DNA from: JABAQJ01 sp046327745
GTDB lineage: Bacteria > Gemmatimonadota > Gemmatimonadetes > Gemmatimonadales > Gemmatimonadaceae
Assembly (NCBI GenBank): GCA_046327745.1
Contig: JAXLXV010000008.1
Span: 310,001 to 374,000 of the forward strand
Direction of reading: 5' to 3'
Length of the DNA stretch: 64,000 bases
The notes beneath the pieces are model-generated. The model saw only the letters and a program-made list of their open reading frames with translations. It had not been told where the DNA came from and searched no databases. Positions 1-8,860 of this stretch are shown here, piece after piece. The translations under genes and the position numbers were made by a program. Each line of letters opens with the position of its first letter. Within the stretch, counting starts at the first letter, position 1.

Positions 1-1
1 C

Positions 2-643
2 GGGCGTGGCAGTTGGTCAATGGTGGCGGACTTGAGCGCTTGGCTGGCGGCGAATCCCGTGGCGCAGCCGGACCCGGGAGACTTCGAGCCAGATGGAGCG
101 TGGTACTCGATGATTCCGTCGGCAGGCCACTTGGTCGTGGTCGAACCGAACCACGGCGAGATCGATGACGTGGACCCGCGGACCGGCGACGTACACCGAA
201 TCCTCGATGTGTCGGCATCGTACGGACACATCGTACCGACTGCCGTAGCCCAGCGGGCCGGCTCACTCTACTTCAGCAATTTGGGGATTTTCCCTGGAGT
301 CCAGGATAGCCAGAACATCTACCGGCTCTCGGCCTCCGGCGTGCCGTCGATTGTCGCTTCGGGCTTCACCATGGTGGTGGGCGTTGACTTCGACCGGGCC
401 GGCCGGATGTACGTGTTAGAGACGAGCACCGTTTCCGGCTTTCCTCTGCCGGGTACGGGACGTGTGACACGGATCGATCGGCGGGGTGGTCGCGTCATCG
501 TCGTAGATGGGCTCACTTTGCCGACCGCGATCGCGTTCGGTCCCGATCACCAGCTCTACATCTCGAACATGGGATTCGGTCCGCCGCTACCGGGCGAGGT
601 CCTACGCGTAGCAATACCGGATGCCGAAGCGGGCGAGGATTGA
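2..643 (+). CDS. ScyD/ScyE-like secreted beta-propeller protein (5' partial)
   Basis: The reading frame is open from the window edge, so the N-terminus and any signal peptide lie outside. The visible segment begins with MVADLSAW, which resembles the conserved VADLSAFE stretch of the ScyD/ScyE family, followed by proline- and acid-rich residues. The rest is repeating propeller-like blades of the type 'GxVxRI...GLxxPTAIAFGPD..LYISNMGFG'. ScyD/ScyE proteins are extracytoplasmic NHL-like propellers first noted beside scytonemin genes but widespread elsewhere; their biochemical role is not settled. There is no scytonemin gene nearby. The family assignment rests on motif resemblance only. The gene runs toward a hairpin at 734-766 that may end its transcript. 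Confidence 0.72.
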   Translation, partial: GRGSWSMVADLSAWLAANPVAQPDPGDFEPDGAWYSMIPSAGHLVVVEPNHGEIDDVDPRTGDVHRILDVSASYGHIVPTAVAQRAGSLYFSNLGIFPGVQDSQNIYRLSASGVPSIVASGFTMVVGVDFDRAGRMYVLETSTVSGFPLPGTGRVTRIDRRGGRVIVVDGLTLPTAIAFGPDHQLYISNMGFGPPLPGEVLRVAIPDAEAGED

Positions 644-733
644 GCGCCATCCCCTCGGCGCTGAGGAGCACATCACGCTGGATTTTTTACCTCAGGCAGA
701 GCCCACGGCGACGAAGCAACGATCAGGTCGAAC

Positions 734-766
734 GAGAGAGCCGGAGCATCGCGCTCCGGTCTCTCT
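734..766. terminator. Bulged intergenic hairpin between convergent genes
   Basis: CCGGAGC pairs with GCTCCGG around a 5-base loop, and after a one-base bulge AGAGAG pairs with CTCTCT. It lies between the convergent ScyD-like and phosphoesterase genes. No clear T run follows on either strand, so a bidirectional terminator role is inferred only from placement. Confidence 0.4.
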
Positions 767-849
767 AGTCGCAGGATAGGCCTTCTGCATTCCTGTCGTG
801 TCATTGCTATGTCATGGCGCAGGCGTCATGCCCGGGACTATGAACGCTC

Positions 850-2523
850 TTAACGCAGATCCAGTGCGTTCGTTAGGTCGCCCATCTGGTGACCGCCGGC
901 CGCTGTCAATGCCTGGTCGCGGCGCACCACGCCCCGCAATGGCTCCAGCTCGAACACGTTCGTAATCAGTCGAAGAATTGACCCTGTGTCGTACGGCGTG
1001 TGGTCGACGGTGCCCTTTCTGGCGAAGGGCGAGATAACAATCGCTGGAATGCGCGTTCCGGGGCCCAGCAGGTCTCCTTTCGGCGGCGCGACGTGATCGT
1101 ACGCTCCACCGAATTCGTCGTACGTTACGACGATGACCATGTTCTTCCACTGCGGACTGGCGCGGAGCTTCGCGATGACGTCGGCGATCCGCGCGTCACC
1201 ATCCATGATGTTCGCGTAGCCCTCGTGCTGGTTGTAGACCCCCTCCGGCTTGTAGAACGCGACGGAGGGAAGCGTCCCGCTCGCCGCCGCAGCGATCAAG
1301 TCGTCGTAATCCTTCAGGTGCATGGCGCGTTCGGCGGCATGCGACACCGGGTCCATGGTCGCGTAATAGTTGAACGGCTGATGATGCGCCTGGAACGCGA
1401 CCTTTTCAAACGTAGCAACGCCATTCGCGTTCCCGCGGTAGATCGTGGTGCGCGTTGCATCTGGACGCGGGCCGTCAGCCACGGCGGCGTTCCATGACCC
1501 GCCGTACCATGCCCATGAGACCTGCTTCTCCGTCAGCCGATCGCCGATCGTAGGCTCCGTCTGCGCTGGCAGTGTCGTCGGTCGAGTCGGATCGGCGAGG
1601 AGCGCGTTGCTTCCCGGCGCGGTGCTCGCCACGTTGCCGCTGGGTTGATAGGCGGGTTGCATGGTGTTCACCGCGTAGAACTTGCCGTCCCCGAAATAGT
1701 TCTCCGGTGTCAGGTTGCCGCTGTTGGTGAAGACCGGCGGTCCATCGAGCGCCGACGCAGGGCTGTTGGCGGCCTTCGCCAGCACGGGGAGGTACTTCCC
1801 CGATGCATCCTTCTCGAGCGCCGTGATGCTCGACTGCGCTGGACTAGTCGCCGCATTCGGATACTCGGGCGCGCAGGCGCAGATCAAATACTGATGATTG
1901 AGAAAGGAGCCACCGAACGCGCCTTGAAAGAAGTTGTCCGCCAGCACAAACTCACGAGCTAGTTTGAACATCGCCGACTGAGAATAGTCAAAGTGGCCCA
2001 TCGTTAGGCCCCCAGCATCACTCCACGCGGCGAACCCGTCGTTCTTGCCACCAGCGATCTGCATCTGGTTCTCGAAGAAGCGATGCCACAGGTCGCGTGT
2101 CACTGTCGACGTGGTCAACGTGGCATTGGCGCTTGCTTGGAAGCCCGTCTCGATCGCGAAAGGCGCGTTGGGCCGCCCCGCGCTCTGCGCCTGCGTGACG
2201 ACGGGGGTGATACCCGCGGCAGTGACACCGCCCCACGTGGGCGGCAACGTCGCCAACTTGGTCACACCGTCGCGGTCCTTCTGTGGGATATAGGCTGTCG
2301 TTGGCCGGCCATTGGCGCCGAGTACGGTGCCCACCCCATTCGCGCCAGGGAACTTGCCGTATAGGTTGTCGAACGACCGATTCTCCGCGTAGATCACGAC
2401 GATCGTCTTCACGCGATCCCGCACGGTGGCGACGGGAACAGGCGGCGCACTCGCCCCCTGCCGGGCCTGACACGCGCCGACTGCAAGCGTCGATACGAGG
2501 AGAAGCGATGTTGAGAGACGCAT
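850..2523 (-). CDS. Lipoprotein phosphoesterase (acid phosphatase / phospholipase C-like, PF04185 type)
   Basis: Predicted extracytoplasmic phosphoesterase of the AcpA/PlcC superfamily, hydrolysing phosphomonoesters or phospholipid head groups; substrate unknown. The chosen start (557 aa) gives a short charged N-terminus, a hydrophobic run and a lipobox ending at Cys18 (LAVGAC). The family signature ENRSFDN occupies residues 47-53, where the Glu-Asn pair belongs to the metal and phosphate site. Near the C-terminus is TYDEFGGAYDHV, the second conserved metal-binding segment. An upstream start is possible but would put 24 residues before the signal peptide. The gene diverges from the MauG-type peroxidase gene with about 74 bp between the starts. 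Family is confident; specificity is not. Confidence 0.9.
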   Translation of the reverse strand: MRLSTSLLLVSTLAVGACQARQGASAPPVPVATVRDRVKTIVVIYAENRSFDNLYGKFPGANGVGTVLGANGRPTTAYIPQKDRDGVTKLATLPPTWGGVTAAGITPVVTQAQSAGRPNAPFAIETGFQASANATLTTSTVTRDLWHRFFENQMQIAGGKNDGFAAWSDAGGLTMGHFDYSQSAMFKLAREFVLADNFFQGAFGGSFLNHQYLICACAPEYPNAATSPAQSSITALEKDASGKYLPVLAKAANSPASALDGPPVFTNSGNLTPENYFGDGKFYAVNTMQPAYQPSGNVASTAPGSNALLADPTRPTTLPAQTEPTIGDRLTEKQVSWAWYGGSWNAAVADGPRPDATRTTIYRGNANGVATFEKVAFQAHHQPFNYYATMDPVSHAAERAMHLKDYDDLIAAAASGTLPSVAFYKPEGVYNQHEGYANIMDGDARIADVIAKLRASPQWKNMVIVVTYDEFGGAYDHVAPPKGDLLGPGTRIPAIVISPFARKGTVDHTPYDTGSILRLITNVFELEPLRGVVRRDQALTAAGGHQMGDLTNALDLR

Positions 2524-2597
2524 CGACGCGAGGATCCTTGGCGAGAGGTTGGCGATTGGCGACGGGGTACGCGAAAAGATGTGGGGGGCGCTCATTG

Positions 2598-3818
2598 GTG
2601 GGCAACGTCAACAAGCTCGTCGGCGTGTTGCTTCTGCTGTTTGCTGGCTGCCAACCGACGGCCGCAGTGCCGAACCCTGCGGGGCCGAGCGCGGCGACGC
2701 TGACTGCGTTAGGGCGCGCACTGTTTTTCGACAGCACGTTGTCGGCGTCCGGGCGAACGGCGTGCGCGTCGTGCCACGATCCGCGACACGACTTTGGTCC
2801 GCCGAATGCGCGTCCCGTGCAACTGGCGGGCGTCACGGGAACCGCGCCCGGCGTGCGCGCCGCACCCACGCTGATGTATGCGCAGGACACGCCACCGTTC
2901 ACCGAACATTTTCGCGAGGACGACGACAACGATAGCGAGGATCTCGGGCCCGCCGGTGGTCGTACCTGGGACGGTCGGGTGTCTTCCGGTCGAGAGCAAG
3001 CGGGTCTTCCCTTGCTCTCACCCTTCGAGATGGCCAACGCGAATCGCGGCGCCGTGCTTACTCGGCTGCGCGCGTCGCCATCGGCCGTAGCATTTCGAAA
3101 GGCATTCGGCGCGAAGATTTTCGACGACAGTGCTGGCGCTTGGAGGGGACTGCTTTCGGCGCTCGAGGTGTTCCAGGAGAGTCCCGCGGACTTCTATCCG
3201 TACACGAGCAAGTACGACGCGTTTCTGCGACGTCAGGCGACGCTGAGCGTTCAGGAGCAACGCGGTTTGGTGCTGTTCAACGACCCCAAGAAGGGGAACT
3301 GCGCGCAGTGTCATCCCAGCGCCATGCGTCGCGGCGCGCTTCCACAATTCACCGATCGCGGTTTCGTTGCGCTCGGCGTTCCGCGCAACGCCGCTATCCC
3401 CGCGAATGAGGATACGAGCTACTACGACCTTGGGTTGTGTGGGCCCATTCGCGGAGATCTATCGCAGCGTAAGGGCTACTGCGGATTGTTCAAGACTCCG
3501 ACGCTGCGAAACGTAGCGCGTCGCAGCGTCTTCTTTCACAATGGCATCTTCACGCGCCTGGAGGACGTGGTGGCGTTCTATGCCCGGCGGGATGTTCAGC
3601 CTGAGCGGTTTTATGGAAGGGATGCAGCTGGCGGGGTGAGGAAGTTTGACGATCTGCCGCTGGTGTACCGGGAGAATGTCACGGTCGATGCACCGTTCGA
3701 TCGGCAGAGTGCGGGGGAGCCAGCGCTTGCGGATGCGGAGCTGGCGGACATTGTGGCGTTCCTGCGGACGCTGAACGATGGGTACGGGCCTCTGGCCGGT
3801 GGACAGCGCACAAAGTGA
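2598..3818 (+). CDS. Di-heme cytochrome c peroxidase / MauG family lipoprotein
   Basis: Predicted periplasmic di-heme c-type peroxidase (CCP_MauG family), reducing peroxide or oxidising a partner protein with electrons from the respiratory chain. I chose the GTG at 2598 because it directly precedes a lipoprotein signal: VNKLVGVLLLLFAGC with the lipid Cys at residue 18. An ATG at 2508 would add 30 residues and overlap the divergent phosphoesterase gene. Two heme-binding motifs are present: CASCH at residues 56-60, followed by the DPRHDFG segment typical of the family, and CAQCH near 235-239. The 'KTPTLRNVARRSVFFHNG' segment carries the conserved C-terminal RN...HNG signature. Length (406 aa) is normal. 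Confidence 0.87.
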   Translation: MGNVNKLVGVLLLLFAGCQPTAAVPNPAGPSAATLTALGRALFFDSTLSASGRTACASCHDPRHDFGPPNARPVQLAGVTGTAPGVRAAPTLMYAQDTPPFTEHFREDDDNDSEDLGPAGGRTWDGRVSSGREQAGLPLLSPFEMANANRGAVLTRLRASPSAVAFRKAFGAKIFDDSAGAWRGLLSALEVFQESPADFYPYTSKYDAFLRRQATLSVQEQRGLVLFNDPKKGNCAQCHPSAMRRGALPQFTDRGFVALGVPRNAAIPANEDTSYYDLGLCGPIRGDLSQRKGYCGLFKTPTLRNVARRSVFFHNGIFTRLEDVVAFYARRDVQPERFYGRDAAGGVRKFDDLPLVYRENVTVDAPFDRQSAGEPALADAELADIVAFLRTLNDGYGPLAGGQRTK

Positions 3819-3855
3819 GAGACAGGTTCGTGGCGGTTCGTTCAGAGAGGCAACT

Positions 3856-5475
3856 ATGACGACGCGTGTTCCAGATCGCGACGCGGTCCGCCGTCTCCTG
3901 TCCGACATCGAGACGGGACCGCCGCCAACCGACCAGGCGTTCACTGAAATCATCCGTGAGCCGTCGCTGACGACTGGCTTGGACCATTGGCACTTATGGA
4001 CACTCATCTGCCTGTGCCGGCACGTCCCTCGCCAAGAGTGGGTCGGGCATATCGTAAAGACGAGGCTTAACGGCGATCTGGCGAGCATTGGAAGCAGAAG
4101 CTACATGGGTCATCCCGAAGGAGTTCCTGGCGGGGGAGCCGTGCCGGGTGCACCCGACTGGCTCTACGACTTGCACGGTTATGGCTGCTTCTTGATGCAC
4201 GCTGAACAGGGAATTTGGCTCGATGTTGATTTCACACGCGAAGGGACGTGCGAACGAATAGACGCGTTCTTCTACAGCAGCTATTTAGAGCACGTCAAGC
4301 AACCAGAATTCCCCGAGCGTGTCCTTCAAAGACGCCGACCGCGCGAGGATGCCTGGCGATGCAACATTTCGAACCTAGCGGACGAGGGATGCATCGACAC
4401 GCATGACAAACTTCGCGTGACCTCGCTAGGCAAAGCCGTAGTCGACGCTCTAGAGCCGATCGTAGAGAAGTGCAGCGAACTTTCGTCAACTCGAACCGAA
4501 CCCGCTCAGCGGCAGTTGCTCAGGATCGCGCTGGAGTTGGGTGACTGGCCTCTCAGCGCCGATTTGGCTATGAGCATGAGTCTCGATCCGGTGATTCATC
4601 GTCAGATTGTGGACGCCGCCGAGGAGACAAAAGCTAAGCGAGGCGATCGACTCAGGGAGCGACTCGAAGGGCCGGCCATCGACGGTGACGGCTATCGTCT
4701 CGCTGCATTCGCTGATCTTGGAATCGCTCGCACCAAGACGTTCATGGAGGGGCGAGCGTTGCGATCACCGGTTGATGGCTTGGCGTGCCTGGCGCTGGAG
4801 ATCCTGGCGGACTGGGACCAACCAGACCTGACCGAATTTCTGTTGCATCTGGTCGCGGCCCGCCAATTGGAGGCCGTCGCTAGGCAGATGACAACACAGG
4901 GCGACAGTCTCTGGGATCAATGGTGGTGGGATTATCACGTTGTGTGCGGTGTAACTAACCTCCTGCGGCGAGTTGGTCCTCACGCCTTGCATGCATCGCT
5001 GCAACCCAAGCTTGTGACGCTCTTGGACTCCGCGAATGGAAAGAATTGTTGTGACGCGCCGCTCCTGACGTACGCCCTCGACCGACCACGTGGCTTGGCG
5101 CGTTTTCGGACGGCTCTGTCGTCAGAAGTGCCCGTGGTGCGCGAGGCCGCATGTGCTGCGTGTGTGTTCGTGGGCACGCACGAGACTGAGCAGATCTTGA
5201 CGGAGAGTCTCGAGAGTCCGAATCTCGAAGTTCAGCACCTCGCGATGTGCGCGCTGGCGAGCCTTCCATCGAGCTCGGCCCGACAGCGCGCTGCCGATTG
5301 GCTAGCCCGGCACGCTGGCATCAACTCGCCTGCGGAAGGACACGATGCGATCGTCGATGGTCGATCTGTCAGGCTCTATAGTCTAAAAGAAGTCTCACGC
5401 GCCCAAACAGACGAATCCCTGACCCTCGCCATTGAGCGATTGCGACGGAAGTTTCAGTCCATCATTCTGTCGTAG
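3856..5475 (+). CDS. Orphan HEAT-like repeat protein with DUF6896-like N-terminal segment
   Basis: I do not recognise this gene with confidence. The start at ATG 3856 follows an AGAGG ribosome-binding site. The 539-aa product has no signal peptide or membrane helix, so it is probably cytoplasmic. Around residues 100-140 the segment with HGYGCFL, WLDVDF and RIDAFFYSSYLEHV resembles the small DUF6896 family, some members of which sit beside polymorphic toxins. The C-terminal half is alpha-helical, and a stretch from about residue 425 to 480 (VPVVREAACAAC, LEVQHLAMCALASL) looks like HEAT repeats. It is isolated between unrelated genes and has a visibly more mixed codon choice than its neighbours. 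An immunity-type or scaffold role is a guess. Confidence 0.72.
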   Translation: MTTRVPDRDAVRRLLSDIETGPPPTDQAFTEIIREPSLTTGLDHWHLWTLICLCRHVPRQEWVGHIVKTRLNGDLASIGSRSYMGHPEGVPGGGAVPGAPDWLYDLHGYGCFLMHAEQGIWLDVDFTREGTCERIDAFFYSSYLEHVKQPEFPERVLQRRRPREDAWRCNISNLADEGCIDTHDKLRVTSLGKAVVDALEPIVEKCSELSSTRTEPAQRQLLRIALELGDWPLSADLAMSMSLDPVIHRQIVDAAEETKAKRGDRLRERLEGPAIDGDGYRLAAFADLGIARTKTFMEGRALRSPVDGLACLALEILADWDQPDLTEFLLHLVAARQLEAVARQMTTQGDSLWDQWWWDYHVVCGVTNLLRRVGPHALHASLQPKLVTLLDSANGKNCCDAPLLTYALDRPRGLARFRTALSSEVPVVREAACAACVFVGTHETEQILTESLESPNLEVQHLAMCALASLPSSSARQRAADWLARHAGINSPAEGHDAIVDGRSVRLYSLKEVSRAQTDESLTLAIERLRRKFQSIILS

Positions 5476-5536
5476 TCAATTCGCACTGGATACTCAGCAG
5501 CCTCCGACGGCCAGCTAGCCGACCTTACTCCTCAAT

Positions 5537-6010
5537 ATGAAGCTCCGACTCGCCTCACTGAGTGCCGTGATCCTTCTGGCGACTTCCCGTGTCGTCGCGC
5601 AAACGGACGCTCCAAGAATCGCGGTCCTCGCTTTCCAAGGGAGTTCCGATTCCTTGCAAGCCGCGGCGCGGGCGCTCGGCACTTCGGTGCGGGCGCGAAT
5701 ATCGACGAATACGGGCGTCGCGATGCTGCTTGGTCCGCCGTTGGATGGCGCTCAGCAGGACAGCATCCGAACCGTGTTACGCCGGGACACGCTCCAAGCG
5801 ACAGTCTACTTTGTCGGCGGACTGCTCACGACGCGCCAAGACGGAAGAAAGGAGTTGATCCTGAAGGCCGTCGACGCTCGGCACGACAATGTCGTCGCGG
5901 GCCAGCGTCTCGCGGTGCCAACCGTCGCGGAGTTGAACATGCAGACCGACTCACTTGTCGCTCAGCTTCTTCGTGGCATCACGACAGCACGTGCGCGTAG
6001 GCGTGGCTGA
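5537..6010 (+). CDS. Small secreted protein with N-terminal TolB/FlgO-like segment
   Basis: A 157-aa product with a clear Sec signal peptide (MKLRLASLSAVILLATS, probable cleavage after VVAQ). The mature part opens with PRIAVLAFQG and a helix ending in ARIS, the pattern seen at the start of TolB-like and FlgO/CsgG-like domains that sense or bind in the periplasm. The rest is a small alpha/beta region including VYFVGGLLTTRQDGRKELILKA. It ends just before a perfect 10-bp hairpin, so it seems to form a single-gene transcript. No enzymatic residues are evident. Confidence 0.68.
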   Translation: MKLRLASLSAVILLATSRVVAQTDAPRIAVLAFQGSSDSLQAAARALGTSVRARISTNTGVAMLLGPPLDGAQQDSIRTVLRRDTLQATVYFVGGLLTTRQDGRKELILKAVDARHDNVVAGQRLAVPTVAELNMQTDSLVAQLLRGITTARARRRG

Positions 6011-6027
6011 ACAACCAGCCGGCGATG

Positions 6028-6056
6028 GCCGGTTACGCGTGCCCCACGTAACCGGC
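6028..6056 (+). terminator. Perfect 10-bp hairpin after the small secreted protein gene
   Basis: GCCGGTTACG pairs perfectly with CGTAACCGGC across a 9-base loop, 18 bases after the stop at 6010. No T run follows, so it may slow or protect the 3' end rather than act as a classical intrinsic terminator. Confidence 0.5.
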
Positions 6057-6115
6057 TGCCAACATCCATTCCGCGCTCGGCTCCACAGTCGCTTGCGACC
6101 GAAGGACCGTCCCAG

Positions 6116-6727
6116 ATGAAGAACCTCGCGATGTCGAAAGTGATCGCCATCATGTCCATGTCGCTCGACGGCTATGTCGCCGACCGCAACGGTGGGGTGT
6201 CCGACGTCATGGGCTGGTACATGACCTCGGGAGACACCGTCGTACAAACCGGCGGGGCGGACCCCATGACGCTCAGGATGTCGGCAGCGAGCGCTAAATG
6301 CTACCGCGAGCTCACGTCAGAACTGGGTTCCGTCCTCACCGGCCGACGCACGTTCGAGACGGCGGAGGGCTGGGGCGGGAATCACGGATGGGGGCCGGCA
6401 TTTGTGTTGACGCACCGCGTTCCCGACGGATGGCCGCGACCCAATTCCACGGTGCACTTTGTAACGGATGGCGTGGAGAGCGGCGTCAGGCAGGCCAAGG
6501 CAGCGGCCGGCGGAAAGTCCGTCGGGGTCCATGGCGCCGACACCATTCAACAGTTGTTGAACGCCGGTCTGCTCGACGAAATCCATGTCGATCTCGTGGC
6601 TCTCCTCCTGGGCTCTGGCGTGCGGCTCTTCGACCATCTCGCGGATACCCCAGCCGTTCTGGGCAATCCAACGATCGTTGCAGGCGCCGGCGTCACTCAC
6701 TTGCGCTACCCAGTGCGCAAGCGCTAG
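6116..6727 (+). CDS. Dihydrofolate reductase family protein (RibD C-terminal domain)
   Basis: A 203-aa cytoplasmic reductase of the RibD_C/YwjB-like family, which uses NADPH and the DHFR fold; the physiological substrate is usually unknown. The N-terminus carries the family pattern SKVIAIMSMSLDGYVADRNGG. The central TGRRTFE and the later GVHGADTIQQLLNAGLLDEI are the cofactor and active-site segments common to the group, and the C-terminus has LLLGSGVRLFDHL. An alternative ATG at 6131 would remove five residues. It is transcribed in the same direction as the ABC operon, 68 bp downstream, but not clearly part of it. Confidence 0.87.
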   Translation: MKNLAMSKVIAIMSMSLDGYVADRNGGVSDVMGWYMTSGDTVVQTGGADPMTLRMSAASAKCYRELTSELGSVLTGRRTFETAEGWGGNHGWGPAFVLTHRVPDGWPRPNSTVHFVTDGVESGVRQAKAAAGGKSVGVHGADTIQQLLNAGLLDEIHVDLVALLLGSGVRLFDHLADTPAVLGNPTIVAGAGVTHLRYPVRKR

Positions 6728-6795
6728 CCCCATATTCGCAATACCGGAGCCACAGTGACGCGACCTCGGAGGACGGGAACGCCCGCCCAACACTT

Positions 6796-7509
6796 GTGAG
6801 TCAGCCCCTGCTGTCGGTCCAAGGCATGACGAAGCGATTCGGCGGCATCAATGCCCTCGACGCCGTCAGCTTCACCGTTCACGCTGGAGAGGTTGTCGGT
6901 CTCATTGGTCCGAATGGTTCGGGAAAGACGACCCTCATGTCGTCGCTGGCCGGCCTCACCCCCGTCGACGCCGGTGCCCTGACCGACGGGGATGGCCACA
7001 CGCTGCAGCTGACGGCAACAGATCGCAGGCTCTTCTTCCTGCCGGACGGAATCTCGCCGTGGCCCGACCAACGCGTCGACTGGTTCCTGGACTTCGTCGC
7101 CACGCTGCTTGGCTCCGACCCGTCACTCGTCGCCCGCGTCCACGCAGTATTCGGAATCGACGCTCTTCGTTCCCAACGACTTGGTGAACTCTCGAAGGGA
7201 CAACGAAAGCGCGTGCTGCTGGCGGCGACGCTGTGCGTTCCGCGGCCCTTGCTCCTCCTTGACGAGCCATTCGACGGACTGGACTTCCGCCAGACGCGCG
7301 AGGCCATGGCGCTAGTCCGCGACATCGCGTCGACAGGTCGAACGATACTCCTCTCCATTCACTCGACAGGGGACGCCGAGCGTGTGTGCGACCGGTTGGT
7401 GCTGCTGTCGGACGGTCGCGTGATCGGGGACGGGACGCTGGACGACTTGCGGCAGCGCGTCGGACGGGCCGACGCCAATCTGGAAGAGGTGTTCCTTGCG
7501 TTGGCCTGA
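6796..7509 (+). CDS. ABC transporter ATP-binding protein
   Basis: The 237-aa cytoplasmic ATPase subunit of an ABC-2 type exporter. The GTG at 6796 (VSQPLLSVQGMTKRFGG) gives the normal family N-terminus; the open frame runs further upstream but is not conserved-looking. Walker A (GPNGSGKTT) is at about residues 38-46, the signature LSKGQRKR near 132, and Walker B LLLLDEPFDGLD near 153, followed by the switch His in SIHST. The stop lies 14 bases inside the permease gene that follows, indicating translational coupling. It belongs to the five-gene run that continues to 11819. Confidence 0.92.
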   Translation: MSQPLLSVQGMTKRFGGINALDAVSFTVHAGEVVGLIGPNGSGKTTLMSSLAGLTPVDAGALTDGDGHTLQLTATDRRLFFLPDGISPWPDQRVDWFLDFVATLLGSDPSLVARVHAVFGIDALRSQRLGELSKGQRKRVLLAATLCVPRPLLLLDEPFDGLDFRQTREAMALVRDIASTGRTILLSIHSTGDAERVCDRLVLLSDGRVIGDGTLDDLRQRVGRADANLEEVFLALA

Positions 7510-8860
7510 CGGCACCGTTACCCGTCTCCGCGCCCTCGTGGGGAAGGAGTGTCGCGAACTGGTCGCGTCACGAGCGGCCTTGGTGTACTTCGCCGTCATC
7601 GGGTTATTGGTGGGCAACGCGCACATCGCGGCGGTGGAGACCTACGCAGAGATGAGTGGCGCCGCGGGAGGTCCGGCCGCGCTCCCGCAGGGCCTGAGCC
7701 CACTGGACGGATTTGTCGTGCCGGTGTTCGGTGCGTACGCCATTGCCGCAACGTTCCTGTTTCCGTTCGTCTGCATTCGGCAGGGTGGGGCGGAGCGCGA
7801 ACGCGGGGCGTTGCAGCTGTTGTTGCAGGCGCCGGTCGGCGCGGGCATCCAAATGGGCGTCAAAGCCATCGTGCTGCTCTTGGCTTGGCTGCTGTCGTGG
7901 GTTCCTGGGCTGCTGGCGTTGGCGCTCTGGTCCAGAGCGGGTGGACACCTATCGACCACAGAGGTGGCCGCGGTGTTGTTAGGGCACGCCGTGCGCGGCG
8001 TCCTGGTCGTCACCCTCTCACTGCTTGCCGTCGCACTCACAGACAGCGCAGCCTCGGCGGCCATCGTCGCCTTGGCATTGTCTGTTGGATCGTTTGCCTT
8101 GGACTTCACGGCTCAAGTGCGCGGTGGAACCTTCACAACGCTGGCGCAGTTCACGCCCGAGGCGGTCCTCCGCACCTTCGAGCGAGGGGAAGTGCGCATC
8201 GACGTCTTCGCGGTCGCCTCAGTGCTCGCCATCTGCTGCATGATCTTGGCGGCCTGGCTCGGACATCCCGGCCGACCGATTCGTGCGCGGGTGATGGCGG
8301 CGACTGTAGCGGTAGTGGTCGCGATCCCCGTCGCCTGGTCGGTCAGTCGCGCGACAGCGAGCTGGGATTGGAGTGAGGATCGACGCAATTCGTTCGCACG
8401 CGCAGATGAAGTATTGCTCCGTACCATTCGCGAGCCCCTGCGCATCGACGTCAATCTCGCGCCCGAGGATCCCCGGCTCGCCGATCTCGAGCGCGCCGTC
8501 CTGCGAAAGCTCAGGCGTACCATGCCCGACGTTCAGGTGCGCTATGCCGCGCGGACCAGTACGGGGCTCTTCGAGCAGCCCGGTGACAAGTACGGCGAGG
8601 TCTGGTATCGCTTGGGAGCGCGGTCCGAGATGACCCGGTCTACCACGGAGCCGATCGTCCTGGAGACCATATTTCATCTCGCTGGTCTGGTTCCCCCCGC
8701 TCCCAGCGCTTCCGACGAGGCCGCGTATTCTGGCTATCCGTTGCGAGCACAGGTTGGGGGAGCTCGCCCGCTGTTCTATGTTGTCTGGCCCCTGATCGTG
8801 CTCGTTCTGTGGATGGTCTCGCGTCGACGAACGAAACCCCAAGCAAGGAATACGGGATGA
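7496..8860 (+). CDS. ABC-2 permease with GldG-like periplasmic segment
   Basis: The membrane subunit paired with the ATPase just upstream. The start is a TTG overlapping the ATPase gene. Residues up to about 270 hold six hydrophobic segments typical of ABC-2 permeases (for example FAVIGLLVG, YAIAATFLFPFV, AIVLLLAWLLSWVPGLLALAL). After a further helix the sequence WDWSEDRRNSFARADEVLL begins a region like the GldG/ABC_transp_aux periplasmic domain, shortened here, and a final helix FYVVWPLIVLVLWMV closes the protein before a basic tail. Such pairs act in export or surface assembly; the cargo is unknown. Its stop overlaps the next start in an ATGA. Confidence 0.85.
   Translation: MRWPDGTVTRLRALVGKECRELVASRAALVYFAVIGLLVGNAHIAAVETYAEMSGAAGGPAALPQGLSPLDGFVVPVFGAYAIAATFLFPFVCIRQGGAERERGALQLLLQAPVGAGIQMGVKAIVLLLAWLLSWVPGLLALALWSRAGGHLSTTEVAAVLLGHAVRGVLVVTLSLLAVALTDSAASAAIVALALSVGSFALDFTAQVRGGTFTTLAQFTPEAVLRTFERGEVRIDVFAVASVLAICCMILAAWLGHPGRPIRARVMAATVAVVVAIPVAWSVSRATASWDWSEDRRNSFARADEVLLRTIREPLRIDVNLAPEDPRLADLERAVLRKLRRTMPDVQVRYAARTSTGLFEQPGDKYGEVWYRLGARSEMTRSTTEPIVLETIFHLAGLVPPAPSASDEAAYSGYPLRAQVGGARPLFYVVWPLIVLVLWMVSRRRTKPQARNTG

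Noticed and set aside
2018..3037. Long minus-strand open frame (339 codons) across the phosphoesterase/MauG boundary
   Set aside because: It overlaps both recognised genes out of frame and its translation has the Arg/Pro-rich composition of a high-GC shadow frame.
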